Shown: positions 35,520 to 43,854, counted from the stretch's first letter. The stretch is 64,000 bases of DNA from W1P20-047 sp045118335 (GCA_045118335.1 JBGUXY010000043.1:1-64000), one strand, 5' to 3'. Notes: generated by a model from the sequence alone, not told the origin. A program made the numbers and translations.

Positions 35520-36164
35520 ATGAGACAGACTGCACCATATGATGACGTACGGGCATCGGCCGAGGCGAACCGACGGCGCTTCGCTCGCTCGGACGTGTTC
35601 GTGCTCGATATCCTGGCGGGTTCCGGCTCGGGTAAGACTTCCGTCATCTTGGCGGTCATCGAAGCGCTCCGTGACGAGTTCAACGTCGCCGTCATAGTAG
35701 GCGATGCGGCGTCGAAGGTAGACACGCGCAAGATCAACGAGCAGGGCATCGCCGCGGTGCGGGCGAACGCAGTTGGATCCAATCATCTGGATGGCGCTAT
35801 GATCGCGCAGGTTGCAAACGTGCTCGATCTTGAAAACCTCGACCTGATTCTGCTGGAAAACGCCGGCGACCTATCGTTTGCCTGCGATTATGACGTGGGG
35901 GAAAACGCCAAGGTCGTGATTTCGAGCGTGGCAGAAGGCGATTGCCTGCCCAAACGATGCCCAGGAGCCTTCGCCGCTGCCGATGCGATCATCTTGAACA
36001 AAGTTGACACCTTGGACAGATACAGCTTCGACGTGGAAGCCTATCGTGCATCTGTGCGGCAGGCGAATGCCACGGCTCCCATATTCCATCTTTCCGCGAC
36101 AACCGATGGAGGTGTCGACGAGTTCGCCAGTTGGGTGGCAGACCAGATGAACCTTGCACGTTAG
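35520..36164 (+). CDS. hypB: hydrogenase nickel incorporation GTPase HypB
   Basis: GTPase that works with HypA in nickel insertion. 214 residues from the ATG at 35520. Walker A is GSGSGKTS (34-41). ENAGDLSFACDYDVGE and the SVAEGDCLPKRCPGAF...ADAIILNKVD (G4, NKVD) stretches are typical of HypB. There is no His-rich N-terminal nickel store. Starts at GTG 35511 or TTG 35490 are also open; the GAGGG at 35502 suits 35511 as well as 35520. Between it and cobT lie 160 bp with no recognised element. Confidence 0.9.
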   Translation: MRQTAPYDDVRASAEANRRRFARSDVFVLDILAGSGSGKTSVILAVIEALRDEFNVAVIVGDAASKVDTRKINEQGIAAVRANAVGSNHLDGAMIAQVANVLDLENLDLILLENAGDLSFACDYDVGENAKVVISSVAEGDCLPKRCPGAFAAADAIILNKVDTLDRYSFDVEAYRASVRQANATAPIFHLSATTDGGVDEFASWVADQMNLAR

Positions 36165-36324
36165 GTGCCGCCGATTACTTGCCCAATCGCTGTCAGTGCA
36201 AATTATTGCAAGAAACCGCCTGTGAACGAGCAGGTATTTCCTTGAAAAGCTTATCATGATTTGAAAAAATGGAGCAGTTTTTGCGCTTTGGCATCAAACC
36301 CCGTGTTCGCGATTTGGAGGAACA

Positions 36325-37389
36325 GTGACTAACGAACTCGCAGAAATCTGTGCGCAAATCGAGCCGTTAGATGCAGATATTCTACAGGCAGCGCGCGATA
36401 AGTGGAATGCGGTGGCCAAGCCCATCGGCAGCTTGGGCGAACTCGAGTGCGCAATCGAGCGCATTGCGGCTTTGGTGGGAGATGCCGACTTTTCCCTGGA
36501 CAAGCGCGCGGTCGTGGTGCTGTGCGCCGACAACGGCGTCGTTGCGCAGGGCGTAACCCAAAGCCAGCCCGATATCACCACGGTTATCGCCGGTAGCGTG
36601 GCGCGTGGAATCTCCTCGGTGTGCAAGATGGCCCATGTGGCCGGCGTCGACGCCTATTCGGTGGACATGGGCATGCTCGACCCATCTGATGTGCCGGGGG
36701 TGATCGACCGTCATGTCGCCCGAAGCACGAACGACATCTCGACTGGCCCGGCGATGAGTCGTGAGCAGGCCGTTGCTGCCATGCAGACGGGTATCGACCT
36801 GGTGGCGGAGTTCAAGCAGCGCGGCTACAAGCTTCTCGCGACGGGCGAGATGGGCATAGGAAACACGACCACGTCGAGCGCCATGGTGGCTGCGTTCTTC
36901 GGCCTGCCTGCTAGCGAGGTGGCGGGCAGAGGAGCGGGCCTTTCCGATGCGGGCCTCGAGCGCAAGCGCGCTGCAATCGAGCAGGCCCTGCTGGTTAACG
37001 CACCCAACCCAGACGATCCCATCGACGTGCTCGCGAAGCTTGGCGGATTCGACATAGCGGGCATGACTGGCATGTTCATCGGCGGTGCGCTGCAGCGCGT
37101 GCCCATCATCATCGATGGATTCATCAGCGCGCTCGCAGCCTACACGGCGGCGCGGATTGCCCCGGCTAGTCGTTGCGCCATGCTGGCCTCGCACGTCTCG
37201 GCCGAGCCGGCTGCGCATCTGCTGTTCGAGCAGCTAGGCCTAAACCCCGTCATCCATGCCGGGATGCGCTTGGGCGAGGGAACCGGTGCCGTTTTGCTGC
37301 CGCCGATGCTCGACGCCGCTTTGGCGCTGTACAATGGCACAACGTTCGATGCAACGGGCATCGAAGCATACGAGGTGGATTTGCACTGA
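36325..37389 (+). CDS. cobT: nicotinate-nucleotide-dimethylbenzimidazole phosphoribosyltransferase
   Basis: Activates the lower-ligand base of cobalamin as alpha-ribazole phosphate. 354 residues. GEMGIGNTT (174-182) is the phosphate-binding signature, and the catalytic glutamate is in GMRLGEGTGA (E318). ADNGVVAQGVTQSQ is another family stretch. The start is GTG, 7 nt after TTGGAGG. It begins the nucleotide-loop module cobT-cobU-cobS-cobC-like. No genes for benzimidazole synthesis (bza or bluB) are in the window, so the base is unknown. Confidence 0.95.
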   Translation: MTNELAEICAQIEPLDADILQAARDKWNAVAKPIGSLGELECAIERIAALVGDADFSLDKRAVVVLCADNGVVAQGVTQSQPDITTVIAGSVARGISSVCKMAHVAGVDAYSVDMGMLDPSDVPGVIDRHVARSTNDISTGPAMSREQAVAAMQTGIDLVAEFKQRGYKLLATGEMGIGNTTTSSAMVAAFFGLPASEVAGRGAGLSDAGLERKRAAIEQALLVNAPNPDDPIDVLAKLGGFDIAGMTGMFIGGALQRVPIIIDGFISALAAYTAARIAPASRCAMLASHVSAEPAAHLLFEQLGLNPVIHAGMRLGEGTGAVLLPPMLDAALALYNGTTFDATGIEAYEVDLH

Positions 37390-37428
37390 TTCCCATAGCG
37401 GGCAGGGCGTGACGATCGAAAAGGTGAC

Positions 37429-37986
37429 ATGCTGATGATGGCTCTGGTAACAGGCGGGGCTTCCTGCGGGAAGAGCGCGTACGCCGAGAGCCTATGCATG
37501 GAATCGGGCTCAAATCGCATATACCTTGCGGCGATGCGCCCGTTTGGCGACGAGGGAGCCGCCCGGGTGCGCAAGCACCGTGCGCAGCGTGCCGGCAAGG
37601 GCTTTATCACCATCGAATGCTTCGAGGGACTAGATGCCGTCTTGCTAGATGAGCGTATCGTTGGTGCAACTATCTTGCTTGAGTGCCTGGGCAACGTCGT
37701 GGCAAACGAGCTGTTTTCGGCGGAGGGGTCGGCGTCGTGTCGCGATTCCGAAAGAGCAGCCGAAGACAAGCTGTTCGCACAGATCTGCACTTTGCATCGG
37801 GGATGCAATCGTCTGGTCATCGTGGGTAACGAGGTGGGTGCCGACGGCATCTGCTACGCTTTCGAAACTCAGGCATATCAGCGCGTTCTGGGGGCTCTTT
37901 CCTGCAGGTTGGCTGCCGAATGCGATTACGTTGTGGAATGCGTGGCGGGCATGCCCCTGGTCTTGAAGGGCGAGGTGGTTGCGTGA
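37429..37986 (+). CDS. cobU: adenosylcobinamide kinase/guanylyltransferase
   Basis: Phosphorylates adenosylcobinamide and transfers GMP to it. 185 residues. The P-loop is GGASCGKS (usually GGxRSGKS), the guanylylation region contains RKHRAQR, and VGNEVGAD is the C-terminal signature. AAGGTGAC precedes the ATG. Its last codons overlap the GTG of cobS (GTGA), which couples the two genes. A second, degenerate CobU-like domain is fused into the gene at 38827. Confidence 0.9.
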   Translation: MLMMALVTGGASCGKSAYAESLCMESGSNRIYLAAMRPFGDEGAARVRKHRAQRAGKGFITIECFEGLDAVLLDERIVGATILLECLGNVVANELFSAEGSASCRDSERAAEDKLFAQICTLHRGCNRLVIVGNEVGADGICYAFETQAYQRVLGALSCRLAAECDYVVECVAGMPLVLKGEVVA

Positions 37987-38756
37987 ACGTTCTTCGCGGT
38001 ATCGCCATGGCATTTGCATGCTTTTCGAAGATTCCCGTGCCGCAAGTCGAATGGCGCGAGGAGAACATGCGCTTCATGATCTGCTTCTTCCCGTTCGTAG
38101 GTGTAGCTATAGGGCTGCTGCTGGTTGCGTGGACATGGCTATCACGCACGATAAGCTTCAGCCCGCTGCTGTTTGGTGCGGGGCTGGCCCTGGTTCCACT
38201 TGCCGTGACGGGTGGTATCCACCTCGATGGGTTCTGCGATGTCGTGGACGCACAATCGAGTCATGCCGAGCCAGCCCGCAAGCGCCAGATACTCAAGGAC
38301 CCGCATGCAGGTGCATTCGCAAGCATCGGCGTTGCGGCTTATCTGGTGGCATATGTCGCCTTCGCCAGCGAGCTTGTGCCTAGCTGGTCTGCGGCATTGC
38401 TGCTGGGAGGAATGCATGTTGCGAGCCGGTGCATGAGCGGCATCGCCACGAAGGCGTTCCCGCTAAGCCCATCGCAAGGCATGCTCTCCATGGAGCATGG
38501 TCGCACGATAGACAAGGCGGCAGTGGGCATCATCGTGGCAATCCTGATCGCTGCTGCGGCGTTCATGTTTTCAGTGCACGTATTGGCTGGTGCGGCAATG
38601 CTTTGCACGGGGCTTGCATGCCTGGCATTGCTGCTGCCATTCGCGAATTCCCAATTCGGAGGCATGAGCGGCGATCTGGCTGGGTTCTTCCTCCAAGTGG
38701 CCGAGCTGAGCATGCTCATAGCGTTGGTTGTGGTAGCAAAAGCTGTCGGATTGTAG
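37983..38756 (+). CDS. cobS: adenosylcobinamide-GDP ribazoletransferase (cobalamin synthase)
   Basis: Membrane enzyme that joins adenosylcobinamide-GDP with alpha-ribazole to give adenosylcobalamin. 257 residues with several hydrophobic helices. FACFSKIPVP, GGIHLDGFCDVVDA (metal-binding aspartates), KRQILKDPHAGAFA and the closing FGGMSGDLAGF are characteristic. The start is the GTG at 37983, overlapping the cobU stop by 4 nt. Confidence 0.95.
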   Translation: MNVLRGIAMAFACFSKIPVPQVEWREENMRFMICFFPFVGVAIGLLLVAWTWLSRTISFSPLLFGAGLALVPLAVTGGIHLDGFCDVVDAQSSHAEPARKRQILKDPHAGAFASIGVAAYLVAYVAFASELVPSWSAALLLGGMHVASRCMSGIATKAFPLSPSQGMLSMEHGRTIDKAAVGIIVAILIAAAAFMFSVHVLAGAAMLCTGLACLALLLPFANSQFGGMSGDLAGFFLQVAELSMLIALVVVAKAVGL

Positions 38757-38826
38757 TGTTTGCCATGTTGAATCGGCGGGTTTGCGATAGTCTTTGGCAA
38801 AAGCCTCGAAAAAAGGTGGTCGAGCC

Positions 38827-40122
38827 GTGATTTTGGTACTTGGCGGGGTCGGATCGGGCAAGTGGGCATACGTGACGACCTTGGGATACTCCGAAAGCGA
38901 CGTTTCGGCGTCGGTGGAAAGCGATGCGCCTGTGCTCTCGCAGGCTCAGGAAGCTGTGCGCGATATCGACTCCGAAAGCGAGTTGCTCGCTGTGGTGCAG
39001 GACATAGCCTCACGCAAACGAGTGGTCATGCTCGCCGAAGTGGGCAGCGGCATCGTGCCGATCGATCCGGCAGAACGCGCCTGGCGCGACCGCGTGGGCC
39101 AGCTCGGCCGCGAGTTGGCAGCTCGGGCCGATGAAGTGGTGCGCATGGTGTGCGGCATTCCCACGCCCCTGAAAACTGCGGGCACATCGGATGGCATCGA
39201 GGTCGTCATCATGCGGCATGGCACGTCTACCTACAACGAACAACGACGCTATGCGGGGTGGACCGACGTGCCGCTCAGCGAAAAGGGCAGGCTGGAGGCC
39301 CGTGCTGCAGGCGTGTGCCCTCAGGTGAAGAAGGTATACGTAAGCCCGCTGCTACGTGCACGCCAGACGGCGCAGATCTGCTTTCCCAACGCCGAGCAGG
39401 TGCCAGTAGATGGGCTGCAGGAGATGAACTTCGGCGACTTCGAGGGTCGCACTGCGGCGGAAATGGAAAACGATGCCGCTTATCGCTCCTGGGTCGAAGG
39501 CATGTGCACCGCCCCGTGCCCCAACGGCGAAGGCCAGGACCAGATGATAGCCCGCATGGAGCGGGCGGTGAGCAAGGTCGTGCACATGGCGCAGGCGGCG
39601 GGAGAGCGGCGAGCCATCATCGTTGCCCATGGCGGAACCATCATGGCTGCGCTCACAGGCATCTCTGGCGACGGCAGCGACTACTTTGGTTGGCAGGTGG
39701 GGAACTGCGAGGGTTACCGCGCCACGGTAACCCTCGAAGGCGACCACCTGCGCTATGCGAACAAGGAGCACTTCGAGAATCTTGAATTCCTTCAGGAGAC
39801 CCTAACAGGCAAAGGTGAGCAGCAAGAAGAACAGTTAGATGCTGCGGCGCAGCGCCCCGACTGGCAGGCTCCCGAGTGCTTTTTCCAGAACAGGGAATGC
39901 AAGTATTTCCCCTGCCACGAAGGAGTGCCGGAAGACGAGTTCAATTGCATGTTCTGCTATTGCCCGCTCTACGCCCTGGGCCCTTCGTGCGGGGGCAATT
40001 TCGTCTACATGGAAAACGGCAGAAAAAGCTGCATGGGCTGCAAAGCGCCACACGTAAGGGACCATGGGGCGAAGCTGGTCATGGCGCGATACCAGCTGCT
40101 TGCAGAACTGGCTAGCCAGTGA
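38827..40122 (+). CDS. tri-domain protein: CobU-like, histidine phosphatase (CobC-like), Cys-rich small domain
   Basis: 431 residues. Residues 1 to about 118 resemble CobU: VLGGVGSGKWAY at the P-loop and EVGSGIVP...ERAWRDRVGQLGREL at the end, but the middle is shortened, so kinase activity is doubtful. About 123-320 is a histidine phosphatase with IMRHGTSTYNEQ and VAHGGTIMA, as in alpha-ribazole-5'-phosphatase CobC. About 345-431 is a cysteine-rich domain (ECFFQNRECKYFPCHEG, NCMFCYCPLYALG, CGGNF, CMGCKAPH) like the small metal-binding domain found with cobalamin genes. I chose the GTG at 38827 (AAGGTGG 7 nt upstream) over a TTG at 38794. It is the last gene before the riboswitch. Confidence 0.82.
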   Translation: MILVLGGVGSGKWAYVTTLGYSESDVSASVESDAPVLSQAQEAVRDIDSESELLAVVQDIASRKRVVMLAEVGSGIVPIDPAERAWRDRVGQLGRELAARADEVVRMVCGIPTPLKTAGTSDGIEVVIMRHGTSTYNEQRRYAGWTDVPLSEKGRLEARAAGVCPQVKKVYVSPLLRARQTAQICFPNAEQVPVDGLQEMNFGDFEGRTAAEMENDAAYRSWVEGMCTAPCPNGEGQDQMIARMERAVSKVVHMAQAAGERRAIIVAHGGTIMAALTGISGDGSDYFGWQVGNCEGYRATVTLEGDHLRYANKEHFENLEFLQETLTGKGEQQEEQLDAAAQRPDWQAPECFFQNRECKYFPCHEGVPEDEFNCMFCYCPLYALGPSCGGNFVYMENGRKSCMGCKAPHVRDHGAKLVMARYQLLAELASQ

Positions 40123-40256
40123 TGTGGGCTTTTTATCAATAGGAATTAATTACACCGATAACATAATTAAATGTATCCAGCACAGGCATTTAAAAGATAT
40201 TGGCATAAATGGTTTTCGCGGTAAAAAAATCTTGTTCAGAATGATTTCGTTTTCGG

Positions 40257-40271
40257 TATAAAGTGTATACT
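40257..40271 (+). promoter_or_regulatory. possible -10 region for the riboswitch operon
   Basis: The AT-rich stretch 40123-40298 contains overlapping TATAAA (40257) and TATACT (40266). The latter would start RNA near 40278, just ahead of the riboswitch. A consensus TTGACA at 40283 paired with TATTAA at 40305 would start inside the aptamer and cut its P1 stem, so it is less likely. Confidence 0.35.
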
Positions 40272-40294
40272 TTTCGCGTTCGTTGACAAATCAT

Positions 40295-40410
40295 TCAAGG
40301 ACAGTATTAAAACCGCGGAAGCGGGCAAGCTGAGGGAACCGGGTGCGAATCCCGGGCAAGGGCCATTACTGTAAGGCGCAAGCTAAGCCAGAGTACCCAG
40401 CCTGTCCATG
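40295..40410 (+). promoter_or_regulatory. cobalamin (adenosylcobalamin-class) riboswitch
   Basis: P1 is GGACAG (40299-40304) with CTGTCC (40402-40407). The conserved core GGGAACCGGGTGCGAATCCC (40333-40352), the CATTACTGTAAGG segment (40364-40375) and the B12-box-like GCCAGAGTACC (40387-40397) are all present in the correct order. It lies about 190 nt before the exported CbiK-like gene. Adenosylcobalamin binding should lower expression of the downstream uptake and synthesis genes. Confidence 0.92.
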
Positions 40411-40490
40411 TGAGAGGTGCATGTTGTGAACCCCGACTATGCTCTTTCTTCTGCAGATTACGCTTATTTGGGCGCTTGTATCTTTGCTCC

Positions 40491-40593
40491 TTTCCTTCCA
40501 CTCTTTGCCGTTCTTGCATGAGGTGACGAATCGAAAAGAAGGTCGGTTCGCTGTGTCGAACCGACGGTTGGGATATCTTGTAAAGGAAGGAAA
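40491..40593 (+). promoter_or_regulatory. probable translational expression platform of the riboswitch
   Basis: TTTCCTTCC (40491-40499) is exactly complementary to GGAAGGAAA (40585-40593), the ribosome site of the gene at 40599. Between them, GTCGGTTCG (40542-40550) and CGAACCGAC (40557-40565) form a 9-bp hairpin that brings the two close. No terminator with a U-run is seen, so translation control is the more likely output. Confidence 0.5.
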
Positions 40594-40598
40594 AAGAG

Positions 40599-41612
40599 AT
40601 GTCTACTCAGGATATGTCACGTCGTAAATTCATGGGTTTGGCTGGCGCCGCTACCGTTGCCGCCATGGGTGTGGGGATGGTTGCCTGCTCTCCCAGCTCC
40701 GCTTCGGGCGATGAAGAACCCGCTGCCGACGGCGAGGCCGCTCCCGCCGCTGGCATTGACAAGGAAATCATCGTCACGTCGTTTGGCACCACGTTCGACA
40801 ACAGCCGCAATATCACAATCGGCGCAATCGAGAGCCTGATCCGCGAGTCCTATCCCGATTGGAAGGTCCAGCGTGCCTTTACCGCCCAGGACATCATCGA
40901 CAAGCTCGCCGCCGGCAAGGGCATCGACGAGAACGGCGAGGAAGACGGTTGGCCGGTCACCATCATGAACTTCGAAGAGGCGCTGCAGGATGCAGCCGAC
41001 AACGGTGTGAAGACGGTCGTCGTGCTGCCCACGCACTTGACCGCCGGCGGCGAATACGGCGACGTCAAGAACGCGCTCGGCGAAGCTGCTGCCAATTTCG
41101 AGACCACGGCAATCGCGCCGTGCCTGCTCAACGAGGACGCAGACTACGTGACGGTTATCAACGCCATCTACGATCACACCAAGCAGTACCAGGACGGCGA
41201 GACCGCCTTCGTGTTCATGGGCCATGGCAACGAGGCGATGGGTGCGCCTTCCGATGCGTACTACGATCAGGTTCAGGCGACCGTCGACAGCATGGAAGCC
41301 GACAATCCTGACATGAAGAACATCTTCATCTGCACGGTCGAGGGTTCGGTTCAAAAGGAGCAGGCCCTGGAGCTGATGAAGGAAGAAGGCACCGACTACA
41401 AGCGCGTTCTGCTCGAGGACTTCATGGTCGTGTGCGGCGACCACGCCAACAACGACATGGCTGGCGATGACGAAGACTCGCTGAAGTCCTTCTTCGAGGG
41501 CGAGGGCTACGAAGTCATCACCGTTCTCGATGGCTTGGGCCAGCTCTATCCTGTCCAGAAGCTCTATCGCGACCATCTGCAGGCTACGCTCGACGAAAAC
41601 GGCCTGGCATAG
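40599..41612 (+). CDS. Tat-exported CbiK-like cobaltochelatase lipoprotein
   Basis: 337 residues. The N-terminus has a twin-arginine signal (SRRKFMGLAG) and a lipobox-like MVAC (C30), then a Ser/Glu/Ala-rich linker to about 50. The rest is a CbiK-type chelatase fold. The histidines expected to bind metal are kept in FMGHGNE (H209) and CGDHAND (H282), as is the glutamate in CTVEGS. Cytosolic CbiK inserts Co2+ into sirohydrochlorin; periplasmic CbiK proteins are known in Desulfovibrio. It is the first gene after the riboswitch and the window has a second, cytosolic copy at 49964. A role outside the membrane (metal or tetrapyrrole handling) is inferred. Confidence 0.85.
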   Translation: MSTQDMSRRKFMGLAGAATVAAMGVGMVACSPSSASGDEEPAADGEAAPAAGIDKEIIVTSFGTTFDNSRNITIGAIESLIRESYPDWKVQRAFTAQDIIDKLAAGKGIDENGEEDGWPVTIMNFEEALQDAADNGVKTVVVLPTHLTAGGEYGDVKNALGEAAANFETTAIAPCLLNEDADYVTVINAIYDHTKQYQDGETAFVFMGHGNEAMGAPSDAYYDQVQATVDSMEADNPDMKNIFICTVEGSVQKEQALELMKEEGTDYKRVLLEDFMVVCGDHANNDMAGDDEDSLKSFFEGEGYEVITVLDGLGQLYPVQKLYRDHLQATLDENGLA

Positions 41613-41673
41613 CCAAGCCGCGTATCTGAGCTGACCAAAACGCAACTCGGCGGGGTCTGCCCCTTGCTGTCGA

Positions 41674-41721
41674 GGAGCCCGAGGGAGGCGAACCCTCTTG
41701 CGAACGGCGTTCGCGTGCTCC
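41674..41721 (+). other. possible three-way-junction RNA in the 245-bp gap
   Basis: GGAGC/GCTCC (41674-41678, 41717-41721) closes two inner hairpins: GAGGG/CCCTC (41681-41697) and GCGAAC/GTTCGC (41700-41714). It lies between the exported chelatase gene and the first beta-domain protein and could process or stabilise the operon mRNA. No known RNA family was recognised. Confidence 0.3.
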
Positions 41722-41857
41722 GATGGCAAAGGGTGGGCCCTTCGGCTTTCGCGTGAATAAGCAGTGTCGTGTGCGCATGTGCCGCTCATGCATCCCCATG
41801 TTGTGCGACATTGAACTCCAGTTTGAAAAACCGAACCCATATTTGGAGAGGAAACCC

Positions 41858-42982
41858 GTGAGATATCGCATCCGTTCAATTCTGATCTTGGCGCTGACAT
41901 GCATGCTCAGCGTGTGCCTGTGCATACCGGCGTTCGCCGACGAAACCGCAAGCCAGGTAGCCACGAGCGACGAATACGGCGGACGAGAAGCCATCACTGC
42001 GGAGGGGATGGTTGCCGTGGCGGGCGAGGAGGTCGCGGACGGGACATACGACATTCTGGTCGAGACCGATACGCAAATGTTTAACATCGTCGACTGCCAG
42101 CTGACGGTCAAAGACGGGTCGATGACTGCCATGATCACGCTTTCCAGCGATGGATATCAGTGGGTCTACATGGGTACGGGCGAGGAGGCTGCGGCGGCCG
42201 ATTCGAGCGAGTACATCGAATATGTCGAAGACGAGAACGGCCGTTACACCTATGACATCGGGGAGGTTCCCTCGCTCAACACGGTTGTCAAGTGCTGCTG
42301 CTTCAGCAAGCGGCGCCAGCAGTGGTACGACCACGACATCGTCTTCGTCGCGGGTACGCTGCCCAACGACGCGCTTTCCGATAAGGCCCAGCAGGCCGTG
42401 AGGGAATCGAACCCGCTCTATGGCCTCGAAGATGGCGACTACTACATTGCCGTGGACGTTTTCGGTGGGGAAGACACTGTGGAAGACCCGGCGCTCATGA
42501 CGCTTGCCGACGACAATGCGACCGCTACCCTGCGTTTCAGCAGCCCGAACTACGAGCAGATCGTCATGACGGGTGAGGCGTTCGAGCCAGTTGAGGTGAC
42601 GGCGGATTCTGCCACCTACGAGATTCCCGTGCGCGTGTTCGACACATCCATCCCCGTGACGTTCGTCAGCGTGGCATCTGGCGCTCCCGAAGAGCTTGCA
42701 GGCTCTTTGAGCTTCCATTCCGGTCAGATGACGGACCTTTCGGGGGGAAAGGTGACGGCTGCAGGTGCACAGGACGCTGCTGTCGAAGGCGAAGCCGATG
42801 CAGACAACGATGACATTGTTTACGCAGAATGCGGAACCGAAACCGCCAATGCCACCCGACCGAAGGAAACCTCGGTTCCCATTCTCGCAATCGTCGTCCC
42901 TATCGCTGCGGCGTGCGTGCTGGTGGGCTTCTTCGCTTACAAGTGGAAGACGGCTGGGAAATCGGACGAAGGCGGCGAATAG
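41858..42982 (+). CDS. membrane-anchored two-domain surface protein (NEAT-like beta domains), paralogue 1
   Basis: 374 residues. A signal peptide (1-27, cleavage after AFA) is followed by domain A (about 45-185; ADGTYDILVETD, QWVYMGTGE, WYDHDIVFVAG) and domain B (about 190-290; LEDGDYYIAVDVFGG, SSPNYEQIVM, YEIPVRVFD). An acidic linker, one membrane helix (about 338-361) and a short cytoplasmic tail end the protein. The pattern of beta strands recalls NEAT haem-binding domains, but I cannot assign it firmly. Domain A has an unusual CCC cluster. The start is GTG after GGAGAGGAAACCC. It shares its architecture with the protein at 44611. Binding of a metal-tetrapyrrole or corrinoid is a hypothesis. 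Confidence 0.7.
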   Translation: MRYRIRSILILALTCMLSVCLCIPAFADETASQVATSDEYGGREAITAEGMVAVAGEEVADGTYDILVETDTQMFNIVDCQLTVKDGSMTAMITLSSDGYQWVYMGTGEEAAAADSSEYIEYVEDENGRYTYDIGEVPSLNTVVKCCCFSKRRQQWYDHDIVFVAGTLPNDALSDKAQQAVRESNPLYGLEDGDYYIAVDVFGGEDTVEDPALMTLADDNATATLRFSSPNYEQIVMTGEAFEPVEVTADSATYEIPVRVFDTSIPVTFVSVASGAPEELAGSLSFHSGQMTDLSGGKVTAAGAQDAAVEGEADADNDDIVYAECGTETANATRPKETSVPILAIVVPIAAACVLVGFFAYKWKTAGKSDEGGE

Positions 42983-43854
42983 TGTTTCGCGGGGAACTTT
43001 CGGATGATGACATCATCCGCGCCGAACATCTGGTGAAAAGCTTCGGAAAGCTCATTGCCGTCGACGATCTGACTTTCGGCGTGCGCCGCGGCGAGATCTA
43101 CGGATTCCTTGGCCCCAACGGCGCGGGGAAGACGACGACGGTCAGCATGCTCACCACCATGGATCTGCCCGATTCCGGGTTGGTCATGCTCGATGGCCGT
43201 GATGCCATCGCCAACCGCGTTATTGCTCGGCGCGGCATCGGCATCATCCAGCAGCAGCACAGCTTGGAAAAGGAGATCAGCGTCCGCGAGAACATCATGC
43301 ACCATGGTCTGATGCAAAACCTCTCGCGCGCGCAGACGCGCGAGCGCATGATGGAGCTTTGCGAGCGCATGCAGCTAACCGACCGCATGGACACGCTCGT
43401 CCGCGAGCTGTCGGGCGGTTGGAAAAAGCGCGTTGCCATCGTGTGCAGCCTCATCCACAATCCGAAGATCCTGTTCATGGATGAGCCTGCCACCGGCTTG
43501 GATACCCAATCGCGCAACCTCCTGCACCAGATGATTCGCTCCATCAACCGCGATGGCACCACCATCTTTCTCACCACGCACTACATTTCGGAAGCAGAGG
43601 AGCTCTGTGATAGGGTAGGTATCATCAATCAGGGTCATTTCATCGCCGAAGGCACGCCGGCGCAGTTGCGCAGCCTCGTAGGATCCTACACCCTGGTGAC
43701 GACGGATGAACAGGGCGCCGAGCACTTGCTGTTCTTCGACTCGCATGACGAAGCCCGCAAGGCAGCGCTCTTGCAGGGTGATGCGCGCATCATACAGGTA
43801 CGGGAATCGAACCTCGAGGACGTGTTCCTGGAGCTGACGGGGAGGAAGTTGTGA
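42982..43854 (+). CDS. ABC transporter ATP-binding protein (ABC-2/drug-export type)
   Basis: 290 residues. Walker A is GPNGAGKTTT, the ABC signature is LSGGWKKRVAI (Gly-Gly-Trp instead of Gly-Gln), Walker B is ILFMDEPATGLD and the switch histidine is in FLTTHYISEAEE. The C-terminal ISLEDVFLELTG-like end (ESNLEDVFLELTG) is typical of the CcmA/DrrA exporter class. The start is the GTG at 42982, overlapping the previous stop by one base (TAGTG). It overlaps the permease by 4 nt. Its place among uptake-type genes is unexpected for an export ATPase. Confidence 0.9.
   Translation: MFRGELSDDDIIRAEHLVKSFGKLIAVDDLTFGVRRGEIYGFLGPNGAGKTTTVSMLTTMDLPDSGLVMLDGRDAIANRVIARRGIGIIQQQHSLEKEISVRENIMHHGLMQNLSRAQTRERMMELCERMQLTDRMDTLVRELSGGWKKRVAIVCSLIHNPKILFMDEPATGLDTQSRNLLHQMIRSINRDGTTIFLTTHYISEAEELCDRVGIINQGHFIAEGTPAQLRSLVGSYTLVTTDEQGAEHLLFFDSHDEARKAALLQGDARIIQVRESNLEDVFLELTGRKL

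Noticed and set aside
36165..36324. Second cobalamin riboswitch before cobT
   Set aside because: No B12 box or GGTGCGAATCC core is present in this gap; only short AT-rich palindromes.
40283..40310. TTGACA-16-TATTAA as the riboswitch promoter
   Set aside because: Transcription would start near 40317 and lose the 5' strand of the aptamer P1 stem (40299-40304).
40333..40360. tRNA T-arm-like GGTGCGAATCC
   Set aside because: It is the conserved core of the cobalamin riboswitch; no cloverleaf or acceptor stem surrounds it.
40439..40627. 62-codon frame (hydrophobic N-terminus) in the riboswitch leader
   Set aside because: No ribosome site, overlaps the start of the exported CbiK gene, and its DNA is explained by the anti-Shine-Dalgarno and hairpin. 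A regulatory leader peptide is not excluded.
40617..41900. Antisense frame of 427 codons over the exported CbiK gene
   Set aside because: Mirror frame with no family signature; the plus-strand gene has riboswitch, ribosome site and motifs.
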